Of a stretch of DNA of 64,000 bases, positions 11,475-19,900 are shown one piece after another. Origin of the DNA: JAAYEA01 sp012689325 (lineage in GTDB: Bacteria; Chloroflexota; Anaerolineae; JAAYEA01); contig DAITVZ010000017.1 in assembly GCA_036841525.1 (NCBI GenBank), forward strand, positions 8,172 to 72,171, given 5' to 3'. How positions within the stretch are numbered: position 1 is the first letter of the stretch; each line of letters starts with the position of its first letter. Made by a program: the position numbers and the translations under genes. Under the pieces are notes generated by a model that did not search any database, was not told the origin of the DNA, and worked only from the letters and a program-made list of their open reading frames with translations.

Positions 11475-12080
11475 TCATCCGTTGAATTGGTTCATGGCGG
11501 CCTGGGCGCCCTCTTGCAGGAAGCACTCGATGGCGGCGACGGCGCGCTCCCAGGCCTCTCGCATGGCGATCTCTTGGTCGGCGGAAAAGTCGTTCAGCAC
11601 GTATTCGTAGGGCTCGCCCCGCTCCGGGCGGCCGATGCCCAGCCGCAGCCGGGGGAAATCGTCGCGCCCCAGTTGCTGGATGATCGAGGTCATGCCCTTG
11701 TGCCCGCCGGCGCTGCCGCTGGGCCGGAAGCGGATCTTGCCCAGGGGCAGGTCCAGGTCGTCATAGACCACCAGCAGGCGGCTGGGGGCCAGCTTGTACC
11801 AGTGCAGCAAGGGGACCACCGCCTCGCCGCTCGCGTTCATGTAGGTGAGCGGCTTGGCCAGGATGACCTGGGCCGTGGCGACCTGCCCGGCGGCGGTGTG
11901 CGCCTTGAAGCGCATCCGGTTGAAGGTCAGGTTCCATTTGCGCGCCAGCAGGTCGAGGCACTGAAAGCCGGCGTTGTGGCGGTTCTTGGCGTAGCGAGGG
12001 CCGGGGTTGCCCAGCCCGCAGATCAAGCACGGCCCCTCTGGCCCGCTGGCGGGGTCATGGGCTGGCGGCGTTGGCGACAT
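11475..12080 (-). CDS. pth: Peptidyl-tRNA hydrolase
   Basis: This 201-residue protein recycles peptidyl-tRNAs released from stalled ribosomes. It carries the family motifs: CGLGNPGPRY, the catalytic His35 in KNRHNAGFQ, KPLTYMNASGE with the substrate-binding Asn, the Asp in VYDDLDLPLGK, and SAGGHKGM. An unusual Pro-rich extension of about 16 residues precedes the domain; a shorter start cannot be excluded. It is upstream of mfd (31-nt gap) and downstream of a membrane-protein gene, all on the minus strand. Confidence 0.96.
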   Translation of the reverse strand: MSPTPPAHDPASGPEGPCLICGLGNPGPRYAKNRHNAGFQCLDLLARKWNLTFNRMRFKAHTAAGQVATAQVILAKPLTYMNASGEAVVPLLHWYKLAPSRLLVVYDDLDLPLGKIRFRPSGSAGGHKGMTSIIQQLGRDDFPRLRLGIGRPERGEPYEYVLNDFSADQEIAMREAWERAVAAIECFLQEGAQAAMNQFNG

Positions 12081-12122
12081 CTAGGCTCCTCGCGCCTCCG
12101 GTCGGGGCGGCGCACAGCGAAT

Positions 12123-12149
12123 AGGGGCTGATCGCGTGGACAAGCCCCT
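12123..12149 (-). terminator. Weak terminator or attenuator between the membrane-protein gene and pth
   Basis: AGGGGCT (12123-12129) and AGCCCCT (12143-12149) can form a 7-bp stem in the intergenic space. On the minus strand it is followed by ATTC, not a T-run, so partial read-through into pth-mfd seems likely. Confidence 0.35.
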
Positions 12150-12176
12150 TTGGCGAGCTTACATTGGAGGCAACGC

Positions 12177-12842
12177 CTACAGGATGCGGCGTATCAGGTA
12201 GATCAGGCCCAACAGCACAAAGATCGCGCCCATGGCCCCCGCGCCCAGCAGGAACGCGTCCCGCCAGGCGCTCAGGTCCACGGTGGGGACGCTGATCGCC
12301 GGCGCGATGGTGGGGCGGGCCAGGGTCGCCGTCGGGGTCGCCGGGGCGATGTCCATGGTCGGCTGCTCGATGACGACCGCCGTGGCGGTTGCCCTGGGCA
12401 GCGGCGTCTGCGTTGGCGCCCGGGTGGCCGTGGGGAGAGGCGTGTCGGTGGGCGCCGTGTTGGACACCGAGATCTGCCGCACAAAGTATTCCTGATAGTT
12501 GCCCGTCTTGTCCACGACGCGGAGCAGCAGGCTATAGCTCCCATCCGGGACCGAGCCGGTATCCCAGGTCTCCAGGGTGCCGTTGACCACGGCGTTCTCG
12601 TGGATGCCCAGCACGCTCCACTGGTTGCTGGGGTTTGGCTCGGGCGCCAGGTGGACCTCATACTTCCAGAAATTGGGGTGGGCGGCGCTGCCTTGGATGA
12701 GCACCCTGCCGCGCACTACCGCGTTCATCGTGGGCGAGGTGATGACAACTTGGACGCCCTGGGCGACCGGCGCCGCCAGCGCTGGCGCCGCCAGCGTGAG
12801 CAGCATGATGATCACGATCGCCATAGCCGCTGGTCTCTTCAT
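12177..12842 (-). CDS. Secreted, membrane-anchored beta-domain protein with Thr/Pro linker
   Basis: This 221-residue protein has a signal peptide (KRPAAMAIVIIML..., cleavage after ALAAP near 24). One beta-sandwich-like domain follows (about 30-125, with VITSPTMNAVVRGRVLIQGSA and the SYSLLLRVVDKTGNY strand). Then come a Thr/Pro-rich linker (about 130-185) and a C-terminal transmembrane helix with a basic end (FVLLGLIYLIRRIL). This is an outside-facing cell-surface protein; the domain resembles Ig-like surface modules of Chloroflexota but no function is known. Start chosen at the ATG with GAGGGG upstream. It is the first gene of the pth-mfd group. Confidence 0.75.
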   Translation of the reverse strand: MKRPAAMAIVIIMLLTLAAPALAAPVAQGVQVVITSPTMNAVVRGRVLIQGSAAHPNFWKYEVHLAPEPNPSNQWSVLGIHENAVVNGTLETWDTGSVPDGSYSLLLRVVDKTGNYQEYFVRQISVSNTAPTDTPLPTATRAPTQTPLPRATATAVVIEQPTMDIAPATPTATLARPTIAPAISVPTVDLSAWRDAFLLGAGAMGAIFVLLGLIYLIRRIL

Positions 12843-12949
12843 GGAACCCCTCGTCAGATATGATGGCACGGAGCCGCCGGCAGGCCCTGGGGCCGGTAAA
12901 CAACGGCTCCTCATCTACTGCAAAGCGTTCGTAAGTCTAGCACAAAACC

Positions 12950-12991
12950 CGCGCAAAGCAAAACGAGCCTGCGGGACTCTCCCGCAGGCTC
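12950..12991 (-). terminator. Intrinsic terminator after the nitroreductase gene
   Basis: GAGCCTGCGGGA (12965-12976) and TCCCGCAGGCTC (12980-12991) form a perfect 12-bp stem with a 3-nt loop. On the minus strand it is followed by GTTTTGCTTTG, so it ends transcription of the nitroreductase gene. Confidence 0.8.
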
Positions 12992-13025
12992 GGCTTGGTC
13001 CTTGCAGGGCTGGCGACGCGCGCAG

Positions 13026-13601
13026 CTATTGTGGCGGCTTCCCTGCGTTCAGGTTGGCCCATTCGGGCCTGAACCCGGCAAAGCTGCCATAGTGCACGCG
13101 TAACGAATCCCACGAGCTTGCCTTGGTGTGCGGCTCCGGGTGGTCCGCGGGGTGGCCGACGGTGATCAAGCCCAGGGTGCGGATGTGGTCAGGTATGCCA
13201 AGCAGCTCCCTGATCTCGGCTTCGCGCATCTCCCAGGCCGCGCCGAACGGGTTGCCTACCCAGGCGGCTCCCAATCCCAACGCCGAAGCGGCGATCAGGA
13301 TATTCTCCGCGGCTGCGGCCAAGTCGGCCGGCCAGACCGGCGACAACTCGGGATCGGCGAGCAACACGATCACCGCCGAGGCTTGCTGCACATAGGGCCT
13401 GACGCTCAGGATGGCGCCTAGCCGTTGCTGCACTTCCTTGTCTTCCACGACCAGGAAATGGGCGGGACGCCTGTTCAGGTAACTGGGTGCGTAAAAGGCG
13501 GCCTCCAGTAGAGCGGCGATGGTCTCCTCAGGCACTCGCTCGTCGGTGTAGCGCCTGATCGTCCGCCGCTTTGCTAGCATTCCAATGACATCAGCGTTCA
13601 T
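13026..13601 (-). CDS. Nitroreductase-family FMN oxidoreductase
   Basis: This 191-residue protein belongs to the NfsA/NfsB-like nitroreductase superfamily, homodimeric FMN enzymes that use NAD(P)H to reduce nitro compounds, quinones or flavins. Visible motifs are the phosphate-binding KRRTIRRYTDERVP (near 11-24), APSYLNRRPAHFLVVED, and the C-terminal GLGAAWVGNP...LGIPDHIRTLGLITVGHP typical of the family. ATG chosen because GGAG lies 7 nt upstream; a TTG two codons earlier is possible. It is monocistronic, with its own terminator. A 16-bp palindrome about 110 nt upstream could be an operator. Substrate unknown. Confidence 0.88.
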   Translation of the reverse strand: MNADVIGMLAKRRTIRRYTDERVPEETIAALLEAAFYAPSYLNRRPAHFLVVEDKEVQQRLGAILSVRPYVQQASAVIVLLADPELSPVWPADLAAAAENILIAASALGLGAAWVGNPFGAAWEMREAEIRELLGIPDHIRTLGLITVGHPADHPEPHTKASSWDSLRVHYGSFAGFRPEWANLNAGKPPQ

Positions 13602-13707
13602 TGTCAATCTCCTTCCAGGCCGGCTTTTGGGGTGAATACGCTACACTCCAAATGCCAAGACGGGCACATTTCCCTGCTCTTATTCTAGGCCGGCCTGCTC
13701 GCGCACG

Positions 13708-13723
13708 TATGACCTAGGTCATA
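13708..13723. promoter_or_regulatory. Perfect 16-bp palindrome between divergent genes
   Basis: TATGACCTAGGTCATA reads the same on both strands and sits between the nitroreductase and lipid-kinase genes. TGACC...GGTCA half sites suit a dimeric helix-turn-helix regulator. No regulator gene is adjacent. Confidence 0.4.
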
Positions 13724-13744
13724 ACCCCCCACGGCGCGGGGCAC

Positions 13745-13772
13745 TTGACTGAATTCGGGAATCGCCGATAAT
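13745..13772 (+). promoter_or_regulatory. Promoter of the lipid kinase gene
   Basis: TTGACT (13745-13750), 16-nt spacer, GATAAT (13767-13772); about 37 nt before the TTG start codon. Confidence 0.55.
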
Positions 13773-13809
13773 TCTCTAGCGGGGCCTGACTCTTTCGGGA
13801 GGGTGCGCG

Positions 13810-14697
13810 TTGCATAAGTGCAAGCTCATATTGAACCCCTTGGCTGGCCGCGGGCGGGCAGAGGGTGAGTTGCCCGCGGTTTTGGAAGAACTGGCCAAGG
13901 GGGGCATTCGCCCCGATATCATCCGCACTGAGCGGCACCTTCACGCGGTGGAGCTGGCGCGTCGCGCTCGCGCCGAGGGCTACGAGCTTATCCTGTCCAT
14001 GGGCGGGGATGGCACCACCAACGAGGTGCTCAACGGCCTGATGTCGGGCTATGCAGGGGAGGCCGTGGGCACGTTGGGCGTCGTGCCGGTGGGCTCGGGG
14101 AACGACTTTTGCGCGGCCATCGACTGGCCGTCCGACGTGCGCCAAGCCTGCCAGCGGATCGTGCGCGGCGAGCGCCGCCTGATCGATGTGGCCAGGCTCA
14201 ACGACCGCTACTTTGGCAACGGGGTCGGGGTGGGCTTTGACGCCATCGCCAACATCGAGGCCGCGCGCATCCGCTTTTTGCGCGGCATGCCCCTCTATCT
14301 GCTGGCCGTGTTGCGCACACTGCTGCTTCGCTACGGCGCGCCGCTGACCCGCATCACCTGCGACGAGCTGTCTTTCGAGATGCCGCTGCTCATGTCCTCG
14401 GTGACCAACGGCCCGCGCTATGGCGGCGGGTTCTGGGTGACGCCCGCGGCTCAGCCTGACGATGGCTACCTGGAGTTTCTCACGGCGGGCTATGTGAGCC
14501 GCCTGCGCATTCTGGCGCTCCTGCCGCACTTTATGAAGGGCACGCACGTGGGCCGCAAGCCCATCGAGATGCGACGCGGCCGCCACATCGTGCTGGAGAG
14601 CGACGCCGAGCTATATGCGCATGTCGATGGCGAGATCTATAGCGCCAAGCGGCTCGAGTTCCAGATCCTGCCCGCCGCCCTGTGGGTGCTTCGCTAG
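13810..14697 (+). CDS. Diacylglycerol/lipid kinase-family protein (YegS/BmrU type)
   Basis: This 295-residue protein is an ATP-dependent kinase acting on diacylglycerol or a related lipid at the membrane face. Motifs: NPLAGRGRAEG at 9-19, the nucleotide-binding SMGGDGTTNEVLNG near 59-72, and VVPVGSGNDFC near 96-106. A beta-sandwich C-terminal domain follows. Length is typical of the YegS/DgkB family. Start is TTG with GGGAGGG upstream. It is expressed from its own promoter and ends at the terminator at 14728-14767. The exact lipid cannot be read from sequence. Confidence 0.9.
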   Translation: MHKCKLILNPLAGRGRAEGELPAVLEELAKGGIRPDIIRTERHLHAVELARRARAEGYELILSMGGDGTTNEVLNGLMSGYAGEAVGTLGVVPVGSGNDFCAAIDWPSDVRQACQRIVRGERRLIDVARLNDRYFGNGVGVGFDAIANIEAARIRFLRGMPLYLLAVLRTLLLRYGAPLTRITCDELSFEMPLLMSSVTNGPRYGGGFWVTPAAQPDDGYLEFLTAGYVSRLRILALLPHFMKGTHVGRKPIEMRRGRHIVLESDAELYAHVDGEIYSAKRLEFQILPAALWVLR

Positions 14698-14727
14698 GCT
14701 CAGCGCGAACGCGCAAGATGAAACGAG

Positions 14728-14767
14728 AGGCTCCGGAGGCCGGCTTGGCCCCCGGAGCCTGTTCTTT
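14728..14767 (+). terminator. Intrinsic terminator after the lipid kinase gene
   Basis: AGGCTCCGG (14728-14736) pairs with CCGGAGCCT (14752-14760), GGCC/GGCC pairing in the loop, then GTTCTTTT. It also lies between this gene and the convergent comEC. Confidence 0.8.
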
Positions 14768-14776
14768 TGCCCGGCG

Positions 14777-17155
14777 CTAGCGCCCCGTCTCGATGGCATA
14801 GTGCACGCCATCCGAGATGATCTCCACGGCTCCCTGGCGGTCCGTGCGCAGCACGCGGATCGCCAGCGCCTCCAGCCGCCGCAAGGTGTCGGCGGCGGGG
14901 TGGCCGTGCCGGTTCTCCGCGCCCACCGAGATCACCGCGACCTGGGGTTGCACCGCCTGCAGGAAAGCGGCGCTGGTGGCCTCGCTGGCGCCGTGGTGCG
15001 AGACCTTAAGGACCTGGCTGGGCCGGGCCAGCCCGTCGGCCACGAGCTGGGCTTCCACGTCCGCCTCCGCATCGCCGGTGAAGAGGGCGCTCAGCTCGCC
15101 ATAGGCCAGGCGCAGCACCACCGAGTTGGCGTTCTCATCCTCCTCCGGCGCGGGCTGGGCGGGCGGGTGCAGCACCTCCATCCGCAGCCCCTCTGACCAG
15201 ACGAACTGGAGCCCCCGCTGCGCTCGGATCAGCTCGCCGCTCTCGACGGCCAGCAAGGCCTCCCAGCGCGCCATCGCCGGGTTGTCCTTGGCCGACGGCC
15301 CCGCCACGATCCGCTCCACGCGGTAGCGCTCCAGCACGGGGATCAGCCCGGCCAGGTGGTCCATATCGGCGTGGGTCAGGATCACCATCTCGATGCGGCG
15401 GTCCCAGAAGGGCATCCGCCGCCCCAACGCCGGCAGCAGGCGAGAAGGCTCCGGCCCGCCATCGATGAGGACCTGCTGCCCCTGCGGCAGCTCGAGCAGG
15501 ATGGCATCGCCTTGGCCCACGTCCAGCACGTGGATGTGCAGGCGGCCATCCGGCAGCTCCAGGACGGCGATCCAGGTCAGCGCGCCGGCGGCGAGCAGCG
15601 CCAGCCCGGCCAAGTTGACGCCGGGGCGCTCCCGCAGGAAGCGGGTCAGCGCGGCAAGCTGCTGCGCCGCCGGCTGCCAGGCTTGCCGCAGCCAGCCGGG
15701 CAGAAAAGGCAGCGCATAGATCGCCAGCGCGGCCCAGGGCGCGAGCTGGACCTCCACGGCGGCCCAGGCGGGCCGGGCGGTCCAGGCCACCACGCGGGTG
15801 GTATAGGTCAGCAGCAGCCACGGCGCCCAGCCCAGGATGCGCCCTAGCGGCTCCCAGAGCAGCCCCGCCAGGGTGGCGACCCCGCCGGAGATCATCACCC
15901 CCGGTTGGGCGGGGAGGATCAGCAGGTTGGTCAGCGGCGAGATCAGCGAGATGCGGCCAAAGTGATAGGCGATGATGGGCAGCGTGGCGAATTGGGCGGC
16001 CAGGCTGGCGATGAACAACTCGTTGAGCGTGCCCATCGTCCAGGGAAGCGCGTCGGCGGCGATGCGCGCCTCCAGCGCGCGCCGGGCGCGGCTGGCCGCC
16101 AGCGGCGCCACCACCAGAAGCCCCAGCGTGGCGCCAACGGAGAGCTGCAGGCTCACGTCCCAGAGCGACAGAGGATTGAGGACGGTCATCACCAGCACGG
16201 CAAAGGCCAGGGCGCTATCCACGCTATAGGGCCGGCCCACCAGGTAGGCCAGCAGCGTCAGGCAGGACATGGCCGCGGCGCGTACCACCGGCGGCCCGGC
16301 CCCCACGAACAGGGCGTAGAGGATGACCCCCGCGCAGGCGCCCCACAGCACGCGCATCCGGTTGAAAAAGCGCGTGCCCACCCGCACCAGCAGCCCCGCC
16401 AGCAGCGTCAGGTTAAAGCCCGAGATGACAATGATGTGGACCGTGCCGGTGGCAGTGAAGGCGTCCATGGTCTCTTCGGGGATCCCCGAATCGAGGCCCA
16501 GCAGGATGCCGGCCAGGAGCGACGCCTCCGGCTCGGGTAGGATGGCGGCGATGGTCTCGCGGGCGCGGGCGCGCCAGGCGTATAGCCGGGCATAGAAGGG
16601 GCTGCTCTGCCCCTCCCCGGTCACGGTGATCTCGGGGTGGCGCATCAGCGCGTGGAGCCCCTGCCGCGCCAAATAGTCCTTGTAGCTGAACTCAGCCAGC
16701 TCTGGCGGCGTCTCCAGCCGCCCGCGCAAGACCACCTGGTCGCCATAGGCATAGCCGGGGTAGCGGCTGGCCTGCACCCAGATCGCTCCTTGCACGGGGC
16801 GGGCGCCGTCGGCGCGCTCCAGCTCGACGGCGCGCACGCGCATGGAGAGGGTGGTGTCCCCGAGCTCGGGGTCGCTCTCCACCACGCCGCGGACCACCAC
16901 CACGCCCGTGTCGTTATAGAAGGCGACGTGCCCGGCGTCGATGCGCGGGGCGCGAAGTTGCACCCAGGCCGCCCCCGCCAGCAGCGCCAGGGCGTACACG
17001 CCCAGCCGTTGCACGGAACGCCTGTCGCGCCAGAGCGCGATGAGCGCCAGGGGCGCGGGGAAGAGCACGAGGACCGCGCTGAGGCTGGGGTTCAGCCAGT
17101 GGCTTAGCGCGATGCCGATCAACCAGGCGATGGTCAGCAGGGTGAGCTTGATCAC
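14777..17155 (-). CDS. comEC: DNA internalization protein ComEC/Rec2
   Basis: This 792-residue polytopic membrane protein is predicted to form the channel for single-stranded DNA uptake. It has several N-terminal hydrophobic helices with a DUF4131/OB-like outside domain (about 60-190). The Competence core of membrane helices follows (about 210-480, starting SLLAGILLGLDSGIP). The C-terminal metallo-beta-lactamase domain has VLDVGQGDAILLELPQG, THADMDHLAGL, TGDAE and KVSHHGAS. All three parts of full-length ComEC are present. Start is GTG with GAGG 7 nt upstream. No other competence gene is in the window. It is convergent with the lipid kinase gene. Confidence 0.94.
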   Translation of the reverse strand: MIKLTLLTIAWLIGIALSHWLNPSLSAVLVLFPAPLALIALWRDRRSVQRLGVYALALLAGAAWVQLRAPRIDAGHVAFYNDTGVVVVRGVVESDPELGDTTLSMRVRAVELERADGARPVQGAIWVQASRYPGYAYGDQVVLRGRLETPPELAEFSYKDYLARQGLHALMRHPEITVTGEGQSSPFYARLYAWRARARETIAAILPEPEASLLAGILLGLDSGIPEETMDAFTATGTVHIIVISGFNLTLLAGLLVRVGTRFFNRMRVLWGACAGVILYALFVGAGPPVVRAAAMSCLTLLAYLVGRPYSVDSALAFAVLVMTVLNPLSLWDVSLQLSVGATLGLLVVAPLAASRARRALEARIAADALPWTMGTLNELFIASLAAQFATLPIIAYHFGRISLISPLTNLLILPAQPGVMISGGVATLAGLLWEPLGRILGWAPWLLLTYTTRVVAWTARPAWAAVEVQLAPWAALAIYALPFLPGWLRQAWQPAAQQLAALTRFLRERPGVNLAGLALLAAGALTWIAVLELPDGRLHIHVLDVGQGDAILLELPQGQQVLIDGGPEPSRLLPALGRRMPFWDRRIEMVILTHADMDHLAGLIPVLERYRVERIVAGPSAKDNPAMARWEALLAVESGELIRAQRGLQFVWSEGLRMEVLHPPAQPAPEEDENANSVVLRLAYGELSALFTGDAEADVEAQLVADGLARPSQVLKVSHHGASEATSAAFLQAVQPQVAVISVGAENRHGHPAADTLRRLEALAIRVLRTDRQGAVEIISDGVHYAIETGR

Positions 17156-17199
17156 GGTGGCCTCGATGTGACTCCTGCTCAGGGCGGCGCGGTTGGCGG

Positions 17200-17228
17200 A
17201 TTATACGGCAGCTCGCGCCCGGCGGCAA
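17200..17228 (-). promoter_or_regulatory. Promoter of comEC
   Basis: On the minus strand TTGCCG (17228-17223), a 17-nt spacer and TATAAT (17205-17200). The -35 end is only about 17 bp from the divergent plus-strand promoter, so the two could interfere. Confidence 0.6.
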
Positions 17229-17244
17229 AGGCGGCGCCGCCGCG

Positions 17245-17272
17245 TTGACGCTGGCGCGAACCTGGCTATACT
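17245..17272 (+). promoter_or_regulatory. Promoter of the propeller-GNAT pair
   Basis: TTGACG (17245-17250), 16-nt spacer, TATACT (17267-17272), 33 nt before the start codon. Confidence 0.65.
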
Positions 17273-17304
17273 GGCCTCCATCCTGCTTTGCGGAAAGGAG
17301 CGTC

Positions 17305-18540
17305 ATGAAGCCACGTCCTGACCTGTTGCGCGGAGGTTCGCCCCAGGGGATCGAGGTGTTCCAACTGACCACCGAGGACATCCCCAGCTCGCACGTCTAC
17401 ATGGAGGCGCAGATCTTTGCGCCGGACTCGAAGCGTTTTCTGCTGCATCGGTCGGCGCACGCTCACGGCAGCGACCTGCACGACCCGGAGCACCGCTACC
17501 TCGTCTGCGAGCTGGAGGAGGGCGGCGCGCTGCGGCCGCTCACCCACGAGACGGGTGCCACAGCTCCCTCCGTCACCTCAGACGGCCAGTGGGTGTATTA
17601 CTTTGTCAACGAGACCGAGCTCAATGGCGGCCGGCTGACGCTCAAGCGCGTGCGCTGGGATGGCGCGGAGCGGCAGACGATCATGGTGGTGGATGCGCCG
17701 CTGCCCGGCACGAGCTATCGTCCGAGCCGCATCTATCCCCTTTCCACCATCTCGTCGGATGGACAGCGCATCGCCTTGGCCGCCTTCATGGGCAATGGGC
17801 AGCAGGATGACGCGCCATTCGGGCTGATGGTCTTTGACATCCGCAAGGCCGAGGTGCGGGTGATCCTGGAGGGGCAGACCTGGTGCAACCTGCACCCGCA
17901 GTATACCCGCTCGCGCGACCCCGAGCGGTGCCACGATATCATGGTGCAGGAGAACCACGGCAACCACCACGACGCCCAGGGCCGCATCACCGTCCTGGTG
18001 AGCGGCGATGGCGCCGACATCCACGTCATCCGCGACGATGGGACCGATTTCCGCGATATCCCCTGGGGCCGCGATGGCAACGAGTCCTGCCAGGGGCACC
18101 AGTGCTGGCGCGGGCGCAGCGACTGGATGATCACCAGCACCCACCTGCGAGAGCCCAGGCAGGCCGAGCTGATCGAGGCCCAGGCCGTGCCGCATGTGGG
18201 GCACATCGGCCTCCTGCATCCGCAGGGGCGGCGCAACGACCTGACGCGCCACTTTGCCCGGCCGGACTTTGACCACTTTGCCACCGATATCGAGGCGCGA
18301 CGCTTTGTGACCGATGCGGTGCGGACCATCCCCGGCGGGGGGCTCTACACGGCCAAGCTGGGCCAGCCCGGCGCGGACCCGCTGACCGGCTGGACCTTCT
18401 TGCTCAGCCCGGGCAGCACCTTGACCAAGCAGACGCACATCCATCCCTTCCTCTCGCCGGACGGCAAGCTGGCCTTTTTCAACTCGGACGAGTCCGGCGT
18501 GGCTCAGGCCTACATGGTGCGCGGGCTGGAGAACCTGTGA
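17305..18540 (+). CDS. Oligogalacturonate lyase-like beta-propeller protein
   Basis: This 411-residue cytosolic protein appears to be a seven-bladed propeller: repeated blades with D/S-D-G-x-x-hydrophobic turns (VTSDGQWVYYF, ISSDGQRIALAAF, LSPDGKLAFFNSDESG). It resembles oligogalacturonate lyases (PL22), which split short pectin fragments. His-rich stretches HDIMVQENHGNHHD and GHQCWRGRSDW could supply the metal-binding histidines, but I cannot align them residue by residue. Start chosen at ATG 17305, where AAAGGAG lies upstream. The stop overlaps the GTG of the next gene by 4 nt (GTGA), so the two are translationally coupled. A different carbohydrate substrate is possible. Confidence 0.65.
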   Translation: MKPRPDLLRGGSPQGIEVFQLTTEDIPSSHVYMEAQIFAPDSKRFLLHRSAHAHGSDLHDPEHRYLVCELEEGGALRPLTHETGATAPSVTSDGQWVYYFVNETELNGGRLTLKRVRWDGAERQTIMVVDAPLPGTSYRPSRIYPLSTISSDGQRIALAAFMGNGQQDDAPFGLMVFDIRKAEVRVILEGQTWCNLHPQYTRSRDPERCHDIMVQENHGNHHDAQGRITVLVSGDGADIHVIRDDGTDFRDIPWGRDGNESCQGHQCWRGRSDWMITSTHLREPRQAELIEAQAVPHVGHIGLLHPQGRRNDLTRHFARPDFDHFATDIEARRFVTDAVRTIPGGGLYTAKLGQPGADPLTGWTFLLSPGSTLTKQTHIHPFLSPDGKLAFFNSDESGVAQAYMVRGLENL

Positions 18541-19358
18541 GCCCGAGTTTCTTTCGCGCCGAGCCTCCTCGCGCCGACGTATCGGCGGAAGGGCTAGCGC
18601 GGGCCCTGGAGGCCAACGTGCTGGACCGGATCGAGCGGCTGGGGCGCGCGCCGGCGGCCGAGCTGCGCGATGACGGCGACCTGCTGCGCTACGCCACCGG
18701 CCTGCCCTTGCCGCTGTTGAACGGCGCGCTCCGCGCGCGGCTGGCCGAGGACGGAGCTGGCCGCCGCGTGGCGGAGGCGCTCGCCTGGTTTCGGGAGCGG
18801 CGCCTGCCCATGACCTGGTTCGTCGGCCCCTCGTCGCAGCCCGCCGGGCTGGGCGAGCACCTGGCCGCCAACGGGCTGGTCCGCGGCGGACCGCCGGGGA
18901 TGGCCGTGGACCTGCACGCCCTCAACGACGCTCTGCCCCACCCGGCGGGGCTGGAGGTCGTGCCGGTGGAGGATGAGCAGGGGTTGCGCCAGTGGATTCG
19001 CGTCATCGTGGCGAGCTTTCGGCTGCCGCCGGAGGTCGAGCTGCCGCTGGCGGCGCTCTATGGCAGCCTCGGCCTGGGCTGGCCGGCGCGGCTCTACCTG
19101 GGGCTCTGGAACGGCCAGCCGGTGGCCACCTCCAAGCTGCTCTTGAGCAGCGGCGTGGCGGGGATTTATTGGGTGGGGACGCTGCCGGAGGCGCGGGGCC
19201 GGGGCATCGGCACCGCCATCACCCTGGCGCCGCTGCGCGAGGCGCGGGCGCAGGGCTATCGCATCGGCATCCTGGAGGCCTTCCCCCTGGGGATCAACGT
19301 CTACCGGCGGATCGGCTTTCGCGAGTGCGGAAAAATCGACCGCTACGCCGCGCCGTAA
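18537..19358 (+). CDS. GNAT-family N-acetyltransferase
   Basis: The protein has 273 residues. Its C-terminal half has the acetyl-CoA pyrophosphate-binding motif LPEARGRGIGTAIT (near 217-230) and the motif B end NVYRRIGFRECGK. The N-terminal half is degenerate and may be a second, inactive GNAT lobe (tandem GNAT). It starts at GTG inside the preceding stop (4-nt overlap), so the two are made together. Substrate unknown. Confidence 0.82.
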   Translation: MSPSFFRAEPPRADVSAEGLARALEANVLDRIERLGRAPAAELRDDGDLLRYATGLPLPLLNGALRARLAEDGAGRRVAEALAWFRERRLPMTWFVGPSSQPAGLGEHLAANGLVRGGPPGMAVDLHALNDALPHPAGLEVVPVEDEQGLRQWIRVIVASFRLPPEVELPLAALYGSLGLGWPARLYLGLWNGQPVATSKLLLSSGVAGIYWVGTLPEARGRGIGTAITLAPLREARAQGYRIGILEAFPLGINVYRRIGFRECGKIDRYAAP

Positions 19359-19360
19359 AC

Positions 19361-19394
19361 GAAAGCCCTGGCGGAGATTCGTCAGGGCTTTCGC
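19361..19394. terminator. Bidirectional intrinsic terminator
   Basis: GAAAGCCCTG (19361-19370) and CAGGGCTTTC (19383-19392) form a 10-bp stem. A-rich and T-rich arms let it serve the GNAT gene on plus and the membrane-protein gene, which ends at 19396 on minus. Confidence 0.8.
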
Positions 19395-19395
19395 T

Positions 19396-19866
19396 TCAGC
19401 CGACGCCCTTGCGCATGGCCAGGACCATGGCGCCGAGCAACAGCGCGGTGGTCGCGATGGTGATGAGCCAGAGCGCGCGGTCCAGGCGGAACATGGGCAG
19501 GCCCATCAGCAGGATCGCGCTGAAAAAGAGCGTCAGGTAGGGAACCAGGATGCCGGGGCGCCGGGGCGCGCGGAACTCGACGGGCCGGGCATAGTCCACC
19601 ATGAGCATGAGCGCCAGAAACAGGAGAAAGACGACCAGGCCGGCCCAGTGCAGCCAGCCTGCTCCAGCGCGAACGAGGGCGAACAGGGCCATGGCCGCTG
19701 GGACGGCCATGGCCAGGATGACATAGCCAAGGGCATGGTTGATCGCGCGGTCGCCGGCGCGCAGCCGCGAGAGGAACCCCGCGGCCTGCAGCAGGTTGAC
19801 AGCGTTCACGACGGCCCAGACGGTGAGCGCGGCCCACCAGGGATTAACGCTGGCTTGGGTGGTCAT
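19396..19866 (-). CDS. Small polytopic membrane protein
   Basis: I do not recognise the family. The 156-residue protein has about five hydrophobic segments (AALTVWAVVNAVNLL, ALGYVILAMAVPAAMALFAL, WLHWAGLVVFLLFLALML, VPYLTLFFSAILLMG, LITIATTALLLGAMVLAM), little polar sequence and no motif. Start is ATG with GGGAGGG upstream. It is last in a minus-strand group after MBL and flavodoxin genes (34-nt gap), which might hint at a membrane redox context, but this is a guess. Confidence 0.65.
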   Translation of the reverse strand: MTTQASVNPWWAALTVWAVVNAVNLLQAAGFLSRLRAGDRAINHALGYVILAMAVPAAMALFALVRAGAGWLHWAGLVVFLLFLALMLMVDYARPVEFRAPRRPGILVPYLTLFFSAILLMGLPMFRLDRALWLITIATTALLLGAMVLAMRKGVG

Positions 19867-19900
19867 GCGGTCCCTCCCTTCTCTGGGGCCGCTCCGCGGG

